From Actinomadura atramentaria DSM 43919 (GTDB taxonomy: Bacteria > Actinomycetota > Actinomycetes > Streptosporangiales > Streptosporangiaceae), in the NCBI RefSeq assembly GCF_000381885.1, contig NZ_KB907220.1, forward strand, positions 1-64,000: a DNA stretch of 64,000 nt. The letters run 5' to 3'. The translations under genes and the position numbers were made by a program. Position 1 is the first letter of the stretch. The number at the start of each line of letters is the position of its first letter. This document shows, in pieces, positions 1 to 7,102 of this stretch. The notes beneath the pieces were generated by a model, which had not been told where the DNA came from, ran no database searches, and saw only the letters and a list, made by a program, of their open reading frames with translations.

Positions 1-450
1 AGCCTCGGCCCCGCGCAGATCCCCGCCCTCACCGACCCGGCCGCCATCGCCGCCAACCCCGAACTCGGCCTCCTCACCCTCCTCACCCACCCCGACGACC
101 TGGACGTCGTCGAAGCCTGGTACGCGGGCGTGCTCAGCCTCAACGAGGATGACGCTGCGCGATACTATGAACACGGTTTCGACCTCGTCCGGCCCACGAC
201 CCGCGAGATCCTGGAGAAGCTGATGTCCACAACCGAATGGCTCGTCGTCAGCCCCTTCGCCCGCGAACACTACGGCCGCGGCGAACGCGAGCAGGCCGTC
301 GAGGCGGCGCTGGACATCATCGACGCCCGCGGGCTCGCCCTCACCGACGCCGAACGCGAACGCATCACCACCTGCACCGACCTCGACCAACTCCGCACCT
401 GGCGACGCCGCGCCATCACCGCACGGAGCACGGCCGACATCTTCGACTGA
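1..450 (+). CDS. Rpn-nuclease/putative transposase-like protein, C-terminal part (5' end cut by window)
   Basis: The reading frame is open from base 1 to the stop at 450, so the gene starts upstream of the window; 149 residues are visible. The tail (ARGLALTD.ERERITTCTDLDQLRTW.RRAITA...IFD) matches, from memory, the C-terminal helical tail of a large actinobacterial family of hypothetical proteins whose N-terminus is a PD-(D/E)XK Rpn/YhgA-like nuclease domain. That catalytic domain would lie outside the window, so the nuclease assignment is family inference only. A shortened second copy of the tail follows 70 bp downstream (520-783). Confidence 0.55.
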   Translation, partial: SLGPAQIPALTDPAAIAANPELGLLTLLTHPDDLDVVEAWYAGVLSLNEDDAARYYEHGFDLVRPTTREILEKLMSTTEWLVVSPFAREHYGRGEREQAVEAALDIIDARGLALTDAERERITTCTDLDQLRTWRRRAITARSTADIFD

Positions 451-783
451 CACACGCGCCCGCCGGGCCGCCGAACACACATCCGGCGGCCCGGCAATCC
501 CCAAGGAAGCAACCGAACCGTGCTGGAGAGCCGACCCCCCGACTACTGGCCCGTCGTCAGCCCCTTCGCCCGCGAACACTACGGCCGCGGCGAACGCGAA
601 GGCCATCTGAAGGGCGAACAGCGGCAGGCCGTCGAGGCGGCGCTGGACACCATCGACGCCCGCGGGCTCGCCCTCACCGACACCGAACGCGAACGCATCA
701 CCACCTGCACCGACCTCGACCAACTCCGCACCTGGCGACGCCGCGCCATCACCGCCCACACCACCACCGACATCTTCGACTGA
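243..783 (+). repeat. Tandem duplication, copies 243-450 and 552-783
   Basis: Two direct copies of about 208 and 232 bp, near identical at the DNA level, separated by 101 bp. The second differs by a 24-bp in-frame insertion and a few substitutions (for example GCCGAACGC against ACCGAACGC). Confidence 0.8.
520..783 (+). CDS. Truncated tandem duplicate of the Rpn-like C-terminal tail
   Basis: An 87-codon frame starting at GTG 520 whose residues 12-87 repeat the end of the preceding gene almost letter for letter (VSPFAREHYGRGERE..., ITTCTDLDQLRTWRRRAIT, DIFD). It lacks any nuclease domain and I see no convincing ribosome binding site, so it is probably a gene remnant rather than a functional protein. 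Relative to the first copy it carries eight extra residues, GHLKGEQR, just after the GERE stretch. In this family that linker is usually a variable charged segment, so either copy could hold the ancestral length. Confidence 0.4.
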   Translation: MLESRPPDYWPVVSPFAREHYGRGEREGHLKGEQRQAVEAALDTIDARGLALTDTERERITTCTDLDQLRTWRRRAITAHTTTDIFD

Positions 784-839
784 TCCGGCCGTGGGCCTCG
801 CGGCCGTCGTGTCCGGGGCCGGGCAATGGTGAGTGCCGG

Positions 840-1244
840 TCAGGTCGTGTTGGCGGCTCGGGGGGACAGGCAGGACTTCTCGGTGTTCAGGAGGTCGGCG
901 TAGCGGTCGATCTTGAACTGGATGTGGCGCTGCTGTTCGCGGAGGCGGGCGATCTCGTCCTCGACGCGGCGGTCGTGCGCGCGCAGGAGTTCAAGACGGG
1001 CGGTGTAGGTCTCGGTGCCGCCGCGGGTCAGTTCGGAGAAGCGCAGCATCTCGGCGATCGGCATCCCCGTCTCGCGCAGGCAGCGCAGCATCTCCAGCCA
1101 GGCGATGTCGGAGTCCGTGAACACCCGGCGGCCCGCCGTGTCGCGCGCGATGCCCGACAGCAGGCCGATCTTCTCGTAGTAGCGCAGGGTGTCGATGCTG
1201 AAACCGCTCTTCTCGGCGGTCTCGCCCGGAGAGTAAGAGGTCAC
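840..1244 (-). CDS. MerR family transcriptional regulator
   Basis: 134-residue protein of MerR length. The N-terminal winged helix is clear: helix-turn-helix around residues 5-25, the family signature LRYYEKIGLL at about 20-29, then a wing (DTAGRRVFTDSDI). Residues about 85-118 form the antiparallel dimerisation helix (RAHDRRVEDEIARLREQQ). It has no paired cysteines arranged for metal binding, so it looks like the TipA/BmrR-type or orphan class rather than a metal sensor; the effector is unknown. It is transcribed divergently from the LLM oxidoreductase gene, with a MerR-type operator in the 114-bp gap, so it most likely controls that gene. Confidence 0.88.
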   Translation of the reverse strand: MTSYSPGETAEKSGFSIDTLRYYEKIGLLSGIARDTAGRRVFTDSDIAWLEMLRCLRETGMPIAEMLRFSELTRGGTETYTARLELLRAHDRRVEDEIARLREQQRHIQFKIDRYADLLNTEKSCLSPRAANTT

Positions 1245-1296
1245 CCCGCCAGCATTCCACCCGGGGCACGCGTCCGGTCAAGACGGGCGGTCGGGC

Positions 1297-1327
1297 TTGA
1301 CCTGGAGTGTGCTCCAGGTCGCACAGT
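1297..1327 (+). promoter_or_regulatory. MerR-type promoter with overlapping dyad
   Basis: A -35 box TTGACC (1297-1302) overlaps a perfect inverted repeat, GACCTGGAG (1299-1307) and CTCCAGGTC (1312-1320), with spacer TGTG. A plausible -10 (CACAGT, 1322-1327) lies 19 bp from the -35. The over-long 19-bp spacer filled by a dyad is the hallmark of promoters untwisted by MerR-family activators. The -10 match is poor, as expected for an activator-dependent promoter. Confidence 0.8.
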
Positions 1328-1358
1328 GGACGGGTCACCGATCGAAAGGGGCGCGACG

Positions 1359-2216
1359 ATGCGCGTCGGACTGCAAGTGCCCAGCTTCACGTCGTTCGGC
1401 GGCCCGGACCGGATCGGCCCGGAGTTCGCGCGGACCGCGCGCGACGCCGACCAGGGCGGCCTGGACTCGCTGTGGGTCATGGACCACTTCTTCCAGATCT
1501 CGATGATCGGCCCGCCCGAGGAGCCGATGCTGGAGGGCTACACCGCGCTCGCGTACGCGGCCGCCGTCACCGAACGCATCACGCTCGGGACGCTCGTCAC
1601 GGGTGTCACCTACCGCAACCCGGCCCTGCTGGTGAAGACCGTCACCACCCTGGACGTCCTGTCGGGCGGACGGGCGTGGCTCGGCATCGGGGCCGCGTGG
1701 AACGAGGAGGAGTCGCGCGGCTACGGCATCCCGTTCCCGCCCGTCGCGGAGCGGTTCGAGCGCCTGGAGGAGACGCTGCGGATCGCGCGCCAGATGTGGG
1801 CGGGCGACGACAAGCCCTTCGAGGGCGGGCACTACGCGCTCGAACGCCCGCTGAACGTCCCGGCCCCGGTGTCCCGGCCGCGCCCGCGCATCCTCATCGG
1901 CGGCGCGGGCGAGAAGAAGACCCTGCGTTTCGTCGCGAAGTACGCCGACGCCTGCAATCTCACCAACCCGGACGAGATCCCGCACAAGCTCGCGGTCCTC
2001 CGCGAGCACTGCGCCAACGAGGGCCGCGACTACGCCGACATCGAGAAGACGGCCCTGGCCCGCACCGACGGCTCCCTCGGCCAGACCGTCGACACCATCG
2101 GCCGCCTCGGCGAACTCGGCGTCGACCACGTGATCTTCTCCCAGGGCACCGGCCAGGACCTGACCGAGGTGCTGGCGGCGGCCCGCGGCGGGGCGACGGA
2201 CCCCGGCGCGCGCTGA
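1359..2216 (+). CDS. LLM-class F420-dependent oxidoreductase
   Basis: 285 residues. The frame is open far upstream, but ATG 1359 is preceded by GAAAGGGG at the right distance and begins the family-typical MRVGLQVPSF. It is a TIM-barrel luciferase-like protein: LDSLWVMDHFFQ at about 32-43, ITLGTLVTGVTYRNPALLVKTV, GRAWLGIGAAWNEEE (cofactor phosphate-binding loop) and PRILIGGAGEKKTLRF near 185. Close relatives are annotated as F420-dependent TIGR03560-type oxidoreductases acting on small hydrophobic substrates. The substrate here is unknown. Expression is expected to be under the divergent MerR protein. Confidence 0.9.
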   Translation: MRVGLQVPSFTSFGGPDRIGPEFARTARDADQGGLDSLWVMDHFFQISMIGPPEEPMLEGYTALAYAAAVTERITLGTLVTGVTYRNPALLVKTVTTLDVLSGGRAWLGIGAAWNEEESRGYGIPFPPVAERFERLEETLRIARQMWAGDDKPFEGGHYALERPLNVPAPVSRPRPRILIGGAGEKKTLRFVAKYADACNLTNPDEIPHKLAVLREHCANEGRDYADIEKTALARTDGSLGQTVDTIGRLGELGVDHVIFSQGTGQDLTEVLAAARGGATDPGAR

Positions 2217-2266
2217 CGACCCCTCGGGGCCGCGCGCGGCATCGCGGGCCGCCCGCGGGCCGGCGG

Positions 2267-2854
2267 TCACCGGTCCGGTGACCGCCAGGTGACGTTGAGA
2301 GCGGCGAACTTCACGCGGCCCGTCAGACGGACGCGCAGGACCTCCGACGCCTCCGGCTCGTCGTCGCTGACCAGCACGGCGCCGTAGTGGGCCGACACGT
2401 CGCCGGCGTCCACCGTCATGCCCGGCGCGAGGATCAGATCCACCCCGCCGCCCTGCACCTTCAGCTCGACGGCCAGTTCGGGGCCGGTGCGGACCGCGCG
2501 GGTCAGGTCCAGAGTCACCCCGGACCACTTCGTGCGCACCACCAGCCGGCGCGGCAGCGTCCACCGGCCGGCACGGCGCACCGTGCCGTACTTCTCGCGG
2601 ATCCTGAGCACGCCGGGCGCCGGTCCGGGCGCGCCGCCCGGCACCGCGCTCAGGTCGGCGACGAGCGGCGCCAGCGCGTCGACCGTGCGGGCGGTCAGCG
2701 CGGCGCCCACGCGCTCGTCGAACTCGGCGGGGTCGAGACGGCCGTCGGTGACGGCCGCGTTCAGCAGCTCGACGATCCGGTCGCGGTCCGCGTCGGACGC
2801 CCGCGCCGCGGGCGGGTCCGGCACGTTCGCCTGCTGCGGGGAGTCGGTCGGCAT
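2267..2854 (-). CDS. DUF1707 domain-containing protein
   Basis: 195 residues. Residues about 17-70 (RASDADRDRIVELLNAAVTDGRLDPAEFDERV...TRTVDALAPLVADL) are a DUF1707 (SHOCT-like) domain, a short actinobacterial helical module. The remainder is a beta-rich region with DLILAPGMTVDAGDVSAHYGAV resembling the repeat-type C-terminal domain found in such proteins. There is no signal peptide or membrane segment. The biochemical role is unknown; family members occur next to membrane stress genes. It converges with the LLM oxidoreductase. Confidence 0.8.
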   Translation of the reverse strand: MPTDSPQQANVPDPPAARASDADRDRIVELLNAAVTDGRLDPAEFDERVGAALTARTVDALAPLVADLSAVPGGAPGPAPGVLRIREKYGTVRRAGRWTLPRRLVVRTKWSGVTLDLTRAVRTGPELAVELKVQGGGVDLILAPGMTVDAGDVSAHYGAVLVSDDEPEASEVLRVRLTGRVKFAALNVTWRSPDR

Positions 2855-3057
2855 CTGGGCTCCTTGGCTGGGGGCGACGCCGCCAGAGTTCGCCGACCGC
2901 CGAGCACGGGGAGCGGCCGTCGGCGCGTCCCCTCGGCGGTCGGGGGCCGTCGCGCCCGAGGATGACGGGCCGGGTCACGCGTTCTCCGCACGATACTACC
3001 GCCGCCCCGGAACCGCGAGCCGGTGGCCGGGCCGCCCGCGGTCGAGGCGTGAGGCGG

Positions 3058-3519
3058 TCACAGCGTCGCCGGAATGAAGATCCACTTCTTGTACGACCAG
3101 TAGCGGAACGCCGCCGCCAGCAGCAGTCCGCTGACGAGTCCCGCGTTGTAGGCGATCCCGCTGTGCAGGTGCAGGACGTAGTAGGTGAATCCCGTACACA
3201 TCACCTGGATCGCGAGTCCAATGCCGTTCAGCCCGAAGAACAGGGCCATCTCGCGGCCGGTGCCGTCGCTGTCGCGGTGGCGGAACGTCCAGTGGCGGTT
3301 CAGCAGGTAGGAGCTGAGCGTGGACAGGACGTTGGGGATGATCACGCTGATGAGCGGGCCGCCGCCGAGCACGTGGCGGAGGAGGTTCGCGCCGCCGATG
3401 GAGATGATCGTGCCCACGGCGCCGACACAGTTGAAAATCACGAGTTCGCGGACGAATGTCCGGTAGTCTCGCGCGGTCTTGACCGTTTTGGCCGGTCTCG
3501 ACCGCTGCAGGGTGCTCAC
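3058..3519 (-). CDS. GtrA family membrane protein
   Basis: About 153 residues if translation starts at GTG 3519, which is preceded by AAGG at a usable distance; an upstream ATG at 3567 gives a 169-residue form without a better ribosome site. Four hydrophobic segments alternate with the conserved motif LLNRHWTFRHRDS after helix 2 and FRYWSYKKWIF at the C-terminus, both typical of GtrA/DPMS-flippase-like proteins. Family members help move polyprenyl-phosphate-linked sugars across the membrane for cell-surface glycosylation. No glycosyltransferase lies next to it here. Confidence 0.85.
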   Translation of the reverse strand: MSTLQRSRPAKTVKTARDYRTFVRELVIFNCVGAVGTIISIGGANLLRHVLGGGPLISVIIPNVLSTLSSYLLNRHWTFRHRDSDGTGREMALFFGLNGIGLAIQVMCTGFTYYVLHLHSGIAYNAGLVSGLLLAAAFRYWSYKKWIFIPATL

Positions 3520-3592
3520 CCGCCCAGACCTTACCCGAGCGGGACATATGCCCGCGCGCCAACCCACGGGAAAGGATCACCCCCCGCCCGGG

Positions 3593-4762
3593 TCAACCGC
3601 GGGCCGCCGCGGCGGCGCGGCCGAGGGGCACGATCGCGGCGACCAGGACGACCGGGACGGCGAGCGCCCAGCCGAGCCCGACGCCCTCGGCGACGAAGCC
3701 GATCACCGGCGGCCCGCCGAGCAGCCCGAGGTAGCCGAGCGACGTCACGCGCGCGATGCCCGCCGCCGAGGGCACGCCCGGCAGGTTCCCCGCCGCGCTG
3801 AACGTCACCGGCGCGACGGCGGCGACGCCGAGCCCGAACAGCGTGAACCCCGCGACGGCGGCGACGGGGTCGCGGGCGAGCAGCCCGAGGCCCAGGCCGC
3901 CCGCCGCGACGGCCGAGCCCGTCCGCAGCACCGCGACCGCGCCGAACCGGGCCACGACCCGGTCCCCGGCGAGCCGCCCGAGGGTCATCGCCACCGCGCA
4001 TCCGGCGTAGCCGAGTCCGGCCGCGCCCGGTCCCGTCCCGAGGTCTTCGCGCAGGTAGACGGCGCTCCAGTCGGCCATCGCGCCCTCGCCGACGAACGAG
4101 CACAGCCCGATGACGCCGAGCATGAGCAGCGCCCCGCGCGCCGCCGGGCCGCGCCCGGGGACGTCGGCGGACGCGGCGAACGGCTCGTCCGCCGCACGCC
4201 CCAGCAGGCCCCGGCAGCCCAGCCACAGCGCCGCGACCAGCACCAGCGACGCGACGGGCAGGTGGACGCGCACCGGAACGCTCCCGTGCGCCGCCGCCGC
4301 GCCGACGAGCGCCGCCCCCAGCGTCCCCACGCTGTACGACCCGTGCAGCCCCGACATGATCGGCCGCCCGTACGCCCGCTCCACCGCGACGCCCTGCGCG
4401 TTCATCGCGACGTCCATCAGCCCGAGCGCCGCGCCCATCAGCAGCAGCGCGGCGATCAGCGACGGCAAGTTCCCGGCGAACGCGACACACGCGGGGGCGA
4501 GCGCGCCGACCGTCCCGGCCCACAGCGTCACCGCCCGGCTCCCCCAGCGCGCCACGCACCGCCCCGCGAACCGGACGGCGAGGACCACGCCCAGCGGCGC
4601 GCCGAGCAGCGCGATCCCGAACACGCCCGCGCCGAGCCCCAGATGCTCCTTGATCTGCGGAATCCGCGCGACCCACGCCGCCGTGGTGAGGCCGTGGACG
4701 GCGAACGCCCCCGTCACCGCCGCGCGCGCCCGGCGCGGCGCCCCCGTCTGCGTCGTCATCAT
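3593..4762 (-). CDS. MFS transporter
   Basis: 389-residue integral membrane protein with about twelve hydrophobic segments, starting MMTTQTGAPRR before the first helix. The layout resembles the YbjJ/FucP-like MFS subgroup: a loop motif FAGRCVARWGSRAVTLWAG in the first half and GRLAGDRVVARFGAVAVLRTG, the repeated A-motif, in the second. Likely a proton-driven exporter or sugar/drug transporter; the substrate cannot be told from sequence. It follows dgt on the same strand after 43 bp and may be read from the dgt promoter. Confidence 0.85.
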   Translation of the reverse strand: MMTTQTGAPRRARAAVTGAFAVHGLTTAAWVARIPQIKEHLGLGAGVFGIALLGAPLGVVLAVRFAGRCVARWGSRAVTLWAGTVGALAPACVAFAGNLPSLIAALLLMGAALGLMDVAMNAQGVAVERAYGRPIMSGLHGSYSVGTLGAALVGAAAAHGSVPVRVHLPVASLVLVAALWLGCRGLLGRAADEPFAASADVPGRGPAARGALLMLGVIGLCSFVGEGAMADWSAVYLREDLGTGPGAAGLGYAGCAVAMTLGRLAGDRVVARFGAVAVLRTGSAVAAGGLGLGLLARDPVAAVAGFTLFGLGVAAVAPVTFSAAGNLPGVPSAAGIARVTSLGYLGLLGGPPVIGFVAEGVGLGWALAVPVVLVAAIVPLGRAAAAARG

Positions 4763-4805
4763 GATCGACGCTACATTCCGGACGCCGATCGCGGAACCGG
4801 CCGAT

Positions 4806-6152
4806 TCAGGGCGCGATGATCACCGTGGCGCTCCGGCCCGCCGCGAGCGCGGCGTGCCGCGCCATCGCGGACGTGTCGGTCAGCGAGGCGATCTGGTCCA
4901 CGACGGCGCGCAGCCGCGCGGCGTCGTCCGGCGCGTCCGCGAACGCCGCCCGGAACGCCGGGTCGAGCGTGGCGGGCGCCCCCGCGAGCGTGAGCTCGGC
5001 CAGTTCGAGGATCAGTTCGCGCTGCCGCGCCCGCACCCGCTCGTGGCTGATCCACACGTAGTGCGCGGTGATGCCCTTGAGCAGCGCGCACTCCAGCCGC
5101 TGCGCGCGCGGGACGATCAGCTCCGCGCCGTACCGGGTGAGCGGCCGGTCGCCGTGCTCGCGGCGCGTCGCCCGCTCGGCGGCCAGGCAGAACCGGCCGA
5201 TCAGCGAGCTGGTCAGGTTCTTCAGCGCGGCGAGGGTGCGCGGGGTGCCGTCGTAGCGGTCCGGCCAGTAGGGCTCGGCGAGCAGCGCCGCGAACCGCTC
5301 CTCGACCTCGGCGGCCTCCGCGACGAGCGGGGACGCGGCCCGTTCGGGGCGGCGGGCGCGCGGCACCGGGTGCGGGCCGTCGCCGGGCGTCGCGGCGCAG
5401 TACAGCCGGACGGCGGTCGCGGCGACGGACCGGCGCTCGGCCGGGTCGGCGAGCAGGGCGAAGTCGATGTGCCCGGCGACCAGGGCGTCCTCCAGGTCGT
5501 GGACGGAGTAGGCGACGTCGTCGCTCCAGTCCATGACCTGGGCCTCGAAGCACGTCCGGCCGTCCGGCGCGCCCTCGCGGACCCAGCGCGCGTAGTCCAG
5601 ATCGTCCTGGTATACGCCGAACTTTCCGTTGACCGCGTCCGCCTGGGACCACGGGTACTTCATCGCCGCGTCCAGCGACGCGCGCGTCAGGTTCAGCCCC
5701 ACGCTCCGCCCGAACAGCGGCGGCCCGTCCGGCGCGAACGACTTGGGCTCCAGCCGGGTCAGCACCCGCAGGCTCTGCGCGTTGCCCTCGAACCCGCCGC
5801 AGCCGCGCGCGACGTCGTCCAGCGCGGCCTCGCCGTTGTGCCCGAACGGCGGATGGCCGATGTCGTGCGACAGGCACGCCGTCTCCACGACGTCCGGGTC
5901 GCAGCCGAAGACCCGGCCCAGCTCCCGGCCGATCTGCGCGCACTCCAGCGAGTGCGTCAGCCGGGTGCGCAGGCTCTGCACGTTGTGCTCGGGCTCCGCG
6001 CCCGGCGACGCGACCTGCGTCTTGGCCGCCAGCCGCCGCAGCGCCGCGCTGTGCAGGACGCGGGCGCGGTCCCGCTCGAAGGCCCCCCGGCCCCGCCGCT
6101 TGGGCGGTTCGGGCGCCCACCGCCGCCGGTCGCGGTCCGAATAGTCGCTCAT
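4806..6152 (-). CDS. dgt: Deoxyguanosinetriphosphate triphosphohydrolase-like protein
   Basis: 448 residues from ATG 6152, which has GGGGAGG just upstream; a GTG four codons earlier would overlap that ribosome site. It is an HD-domain dNTPase: RLTHSLECAQIGR (first His), CLSHDIGHPPFGHNGEAAL (HD pair plus the dgt-specific GHxGE) and MDWSDDVAYSVHDLED (final Asp). The N-terminus DYSDRDRRRWAPEPPKRRG is typical of the actinobacterial branch. The enzyme removes triphosphate from dNTPs and so trims nucleotide pools. Its location near glyS and the recO/uppS group is usual in actinomycetes, where dgt precedes dnaG. Confidence 0.93.
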   Translation of the reverse strand: MSDYSDRDRRRWAPEPPKRRGRGAFERDRARVLHSAALRRLAAKTQVASPGAEPEHNVQSLRTRLTHSLECAQIGRELGRVFGCDPDVVETACLSHDIGHPPFGHNGEAALDDVARGCGGFEGNAQSLRVLTRLEPKSFAPDGPPLFGRSVGLNLTRASLDAAMKYPWSQADAVNGKFGVYQDDLDYARWVREGAPDGRTCFEAQVMDWSDDVAYSVHDLEDALVAGHIDFALLADPAERRSVAATAVRLYCAATPGDGPHPVPRARRPERAASPLVAEAAEVEERFAALLAEPYWPDRYDGTPRTLAALKNLTSSLIGRFCLAAERATRREHGDRPLTRYGAELIVPRAQRLECALLKGITAHYVWISHERVRARQRELILELAELTLAGAPATLDPAFRAAFADAPDDAARLRAVVDQIASLTDTSAMARHAALAAGRSATVIIAP

Positions 6153-6200
6153 GGTCCTCCCCACCCTAACCGGGCGGTGGGACGGCGGCCCCGGCGCAGG

Positions 6201-6980
6201 TCAGCCGGGCTTCGCCGTGGACGGCTCGTCCATGATCGGCGCGTTCTCGATCGTCTCCCCGGGCACCCGGACGCTCTTGCCCAGCAGCACGTACGACAGG
6301 TACGCGCCCGTCTCCCGGACGATGTAGTGGAACTGGGTGTCGCGCGTCTGGACGCTCGGGCCGCTGCGCGTCGGCGACGACGCGGCCTTGATCCCGCTGT
6401 CCTCGGCCATCTTCTTGGACCGCAGCCCGTGCCACGGGTCGGTGACGATCACCCCGGACGCCCAGTGCCGCTGCTTGTAGACGCGTCCCAGCGCCCGGAA
6501 GCTCTGCAGCGTGTCCCGCCCCTCCGGAACCGCGACGACGCTGCCCGCCGGGACGCGCCCCTTCTCGATCAGCCACCGGCGGCCCGAGTCGGCCTCGGTG
6601 TAGTTGTCGCCGGGGGCCTTCCCGCCGACCGTGACGATCCGCGGCGCGACCCCGGCCCGCCACAGGTCCAGCGCATGCTGGAGCCGCCACCGCAGCGTCG
6701 GCGACGGGACGCCGTTGTACTGCGCCGCGCCCAGCACGATGATCGTGTCCGAGCGCGGCCGCTCGTCCTGCCGCGCCTGGTACCAGACGCGGAAGCAGAC
6801 GGCCAGCGGCGTCAGCACCACGATCCCGAACACCGCCAGCACCAGGATCATGCTGATCACGAACACGCGTGAGCGCGGCTTGCGGCGCTTGCGGCGGCGG
6901 CCGCCGTCCGCGCCGGACTCGTCCGGTTCCCCGGGGTCGTCCCGCGGGTCCGGGTCCGGCGTCTCGATCTCCATCGTCAT
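6201..6980 (-). CDS. YdcF/SanA-like DUF218 membrane-anchored protein
   Basis: 259 residues from ATG 6980; another ATG at 6974 and one at 7040 are also in frame and none has a strong ribosome site. The start is acidic (ETPDPDPRDDPGEP), followed by a KRRK stretch, one membrane helix (VFVISMILVLAVFGIVVL) and an extracytoplasmic DUF218 domain: DTIIVLGAAQYNGVPSPTL, RIVTVGGKAPGDNYTEA, GVIVTDPWHGLRSKKMAED. YdcF/SanA/ElyC proteins are linked to envelope integrity and vancomycin tolerance, but the reaction is not settled. It sits between ppdK and dgt on the same strand. Confidence 0.82.
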   Translation of the reverse strand: MTMEIETPDPDPRDDPGEPDESGADGGRRRKRRKPRSRVFVISMILVLAVFGIVVLTPLAVCFRVWYQARQDERPRSDTIIVLGAAQYNGVPSPTLRWRLQHALDLWRAGVAPRIVTVGGKAPGDNYTEADSGRRWLIEKGRVPAGSVVAVPEGRDTLQSFRALGRVYKQRHWASGVIVTDPWHGLRSKKMAEDSGIKAASSPTRSGPSVQTRDTQFHYIVRETGAYLSYVLLGKSVRVPGETIENAPIMDEPSTAKPG

Positions 6981-7054
6981 CGTGCTCGACACGATATTCA
7001 GACGACGCGGGAGCCGTCCCCGGTTCACACGCGAGGCCATCCGTTTCGACCGGA

Positions 7055-7097
7055 TTCCGTCACCCGGCCGCCGCACGCGGGCGGCCGGGTGACGGAA
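7055..7097 (-). terminator. Stem-loop downstream of ppdK
   Basis: Perfect 18-bp inverted repeat, TTCCGTCACCCGGCCGCC at 7055-7072 and its complement at 7080-7097, with a 7-nt loop, five bases after the ppdK stop. There is no U-tract, as is common in high-GC actinomycetes. Confidence 0.75.
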
Positions 7098-7102
7098 CCG
7101 GC

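Noticed and set aside
237..2216. Single long plus-strand frame of 659 codons
   Set aside because: Only 1359-2216 encodes the LLM oxidoreductase; the upstream part is Arg/His-rich out-of-frame reading of the duplicated tails and the merR antisense.
4110..6872. 920-codon plus-strand frame across the MFS, dgt and YdcF genes
   Set aside because: Arg/Pro/Ala-rich antisense translation typical of high-GC DNA; the opposite strand has three recognisable genes.
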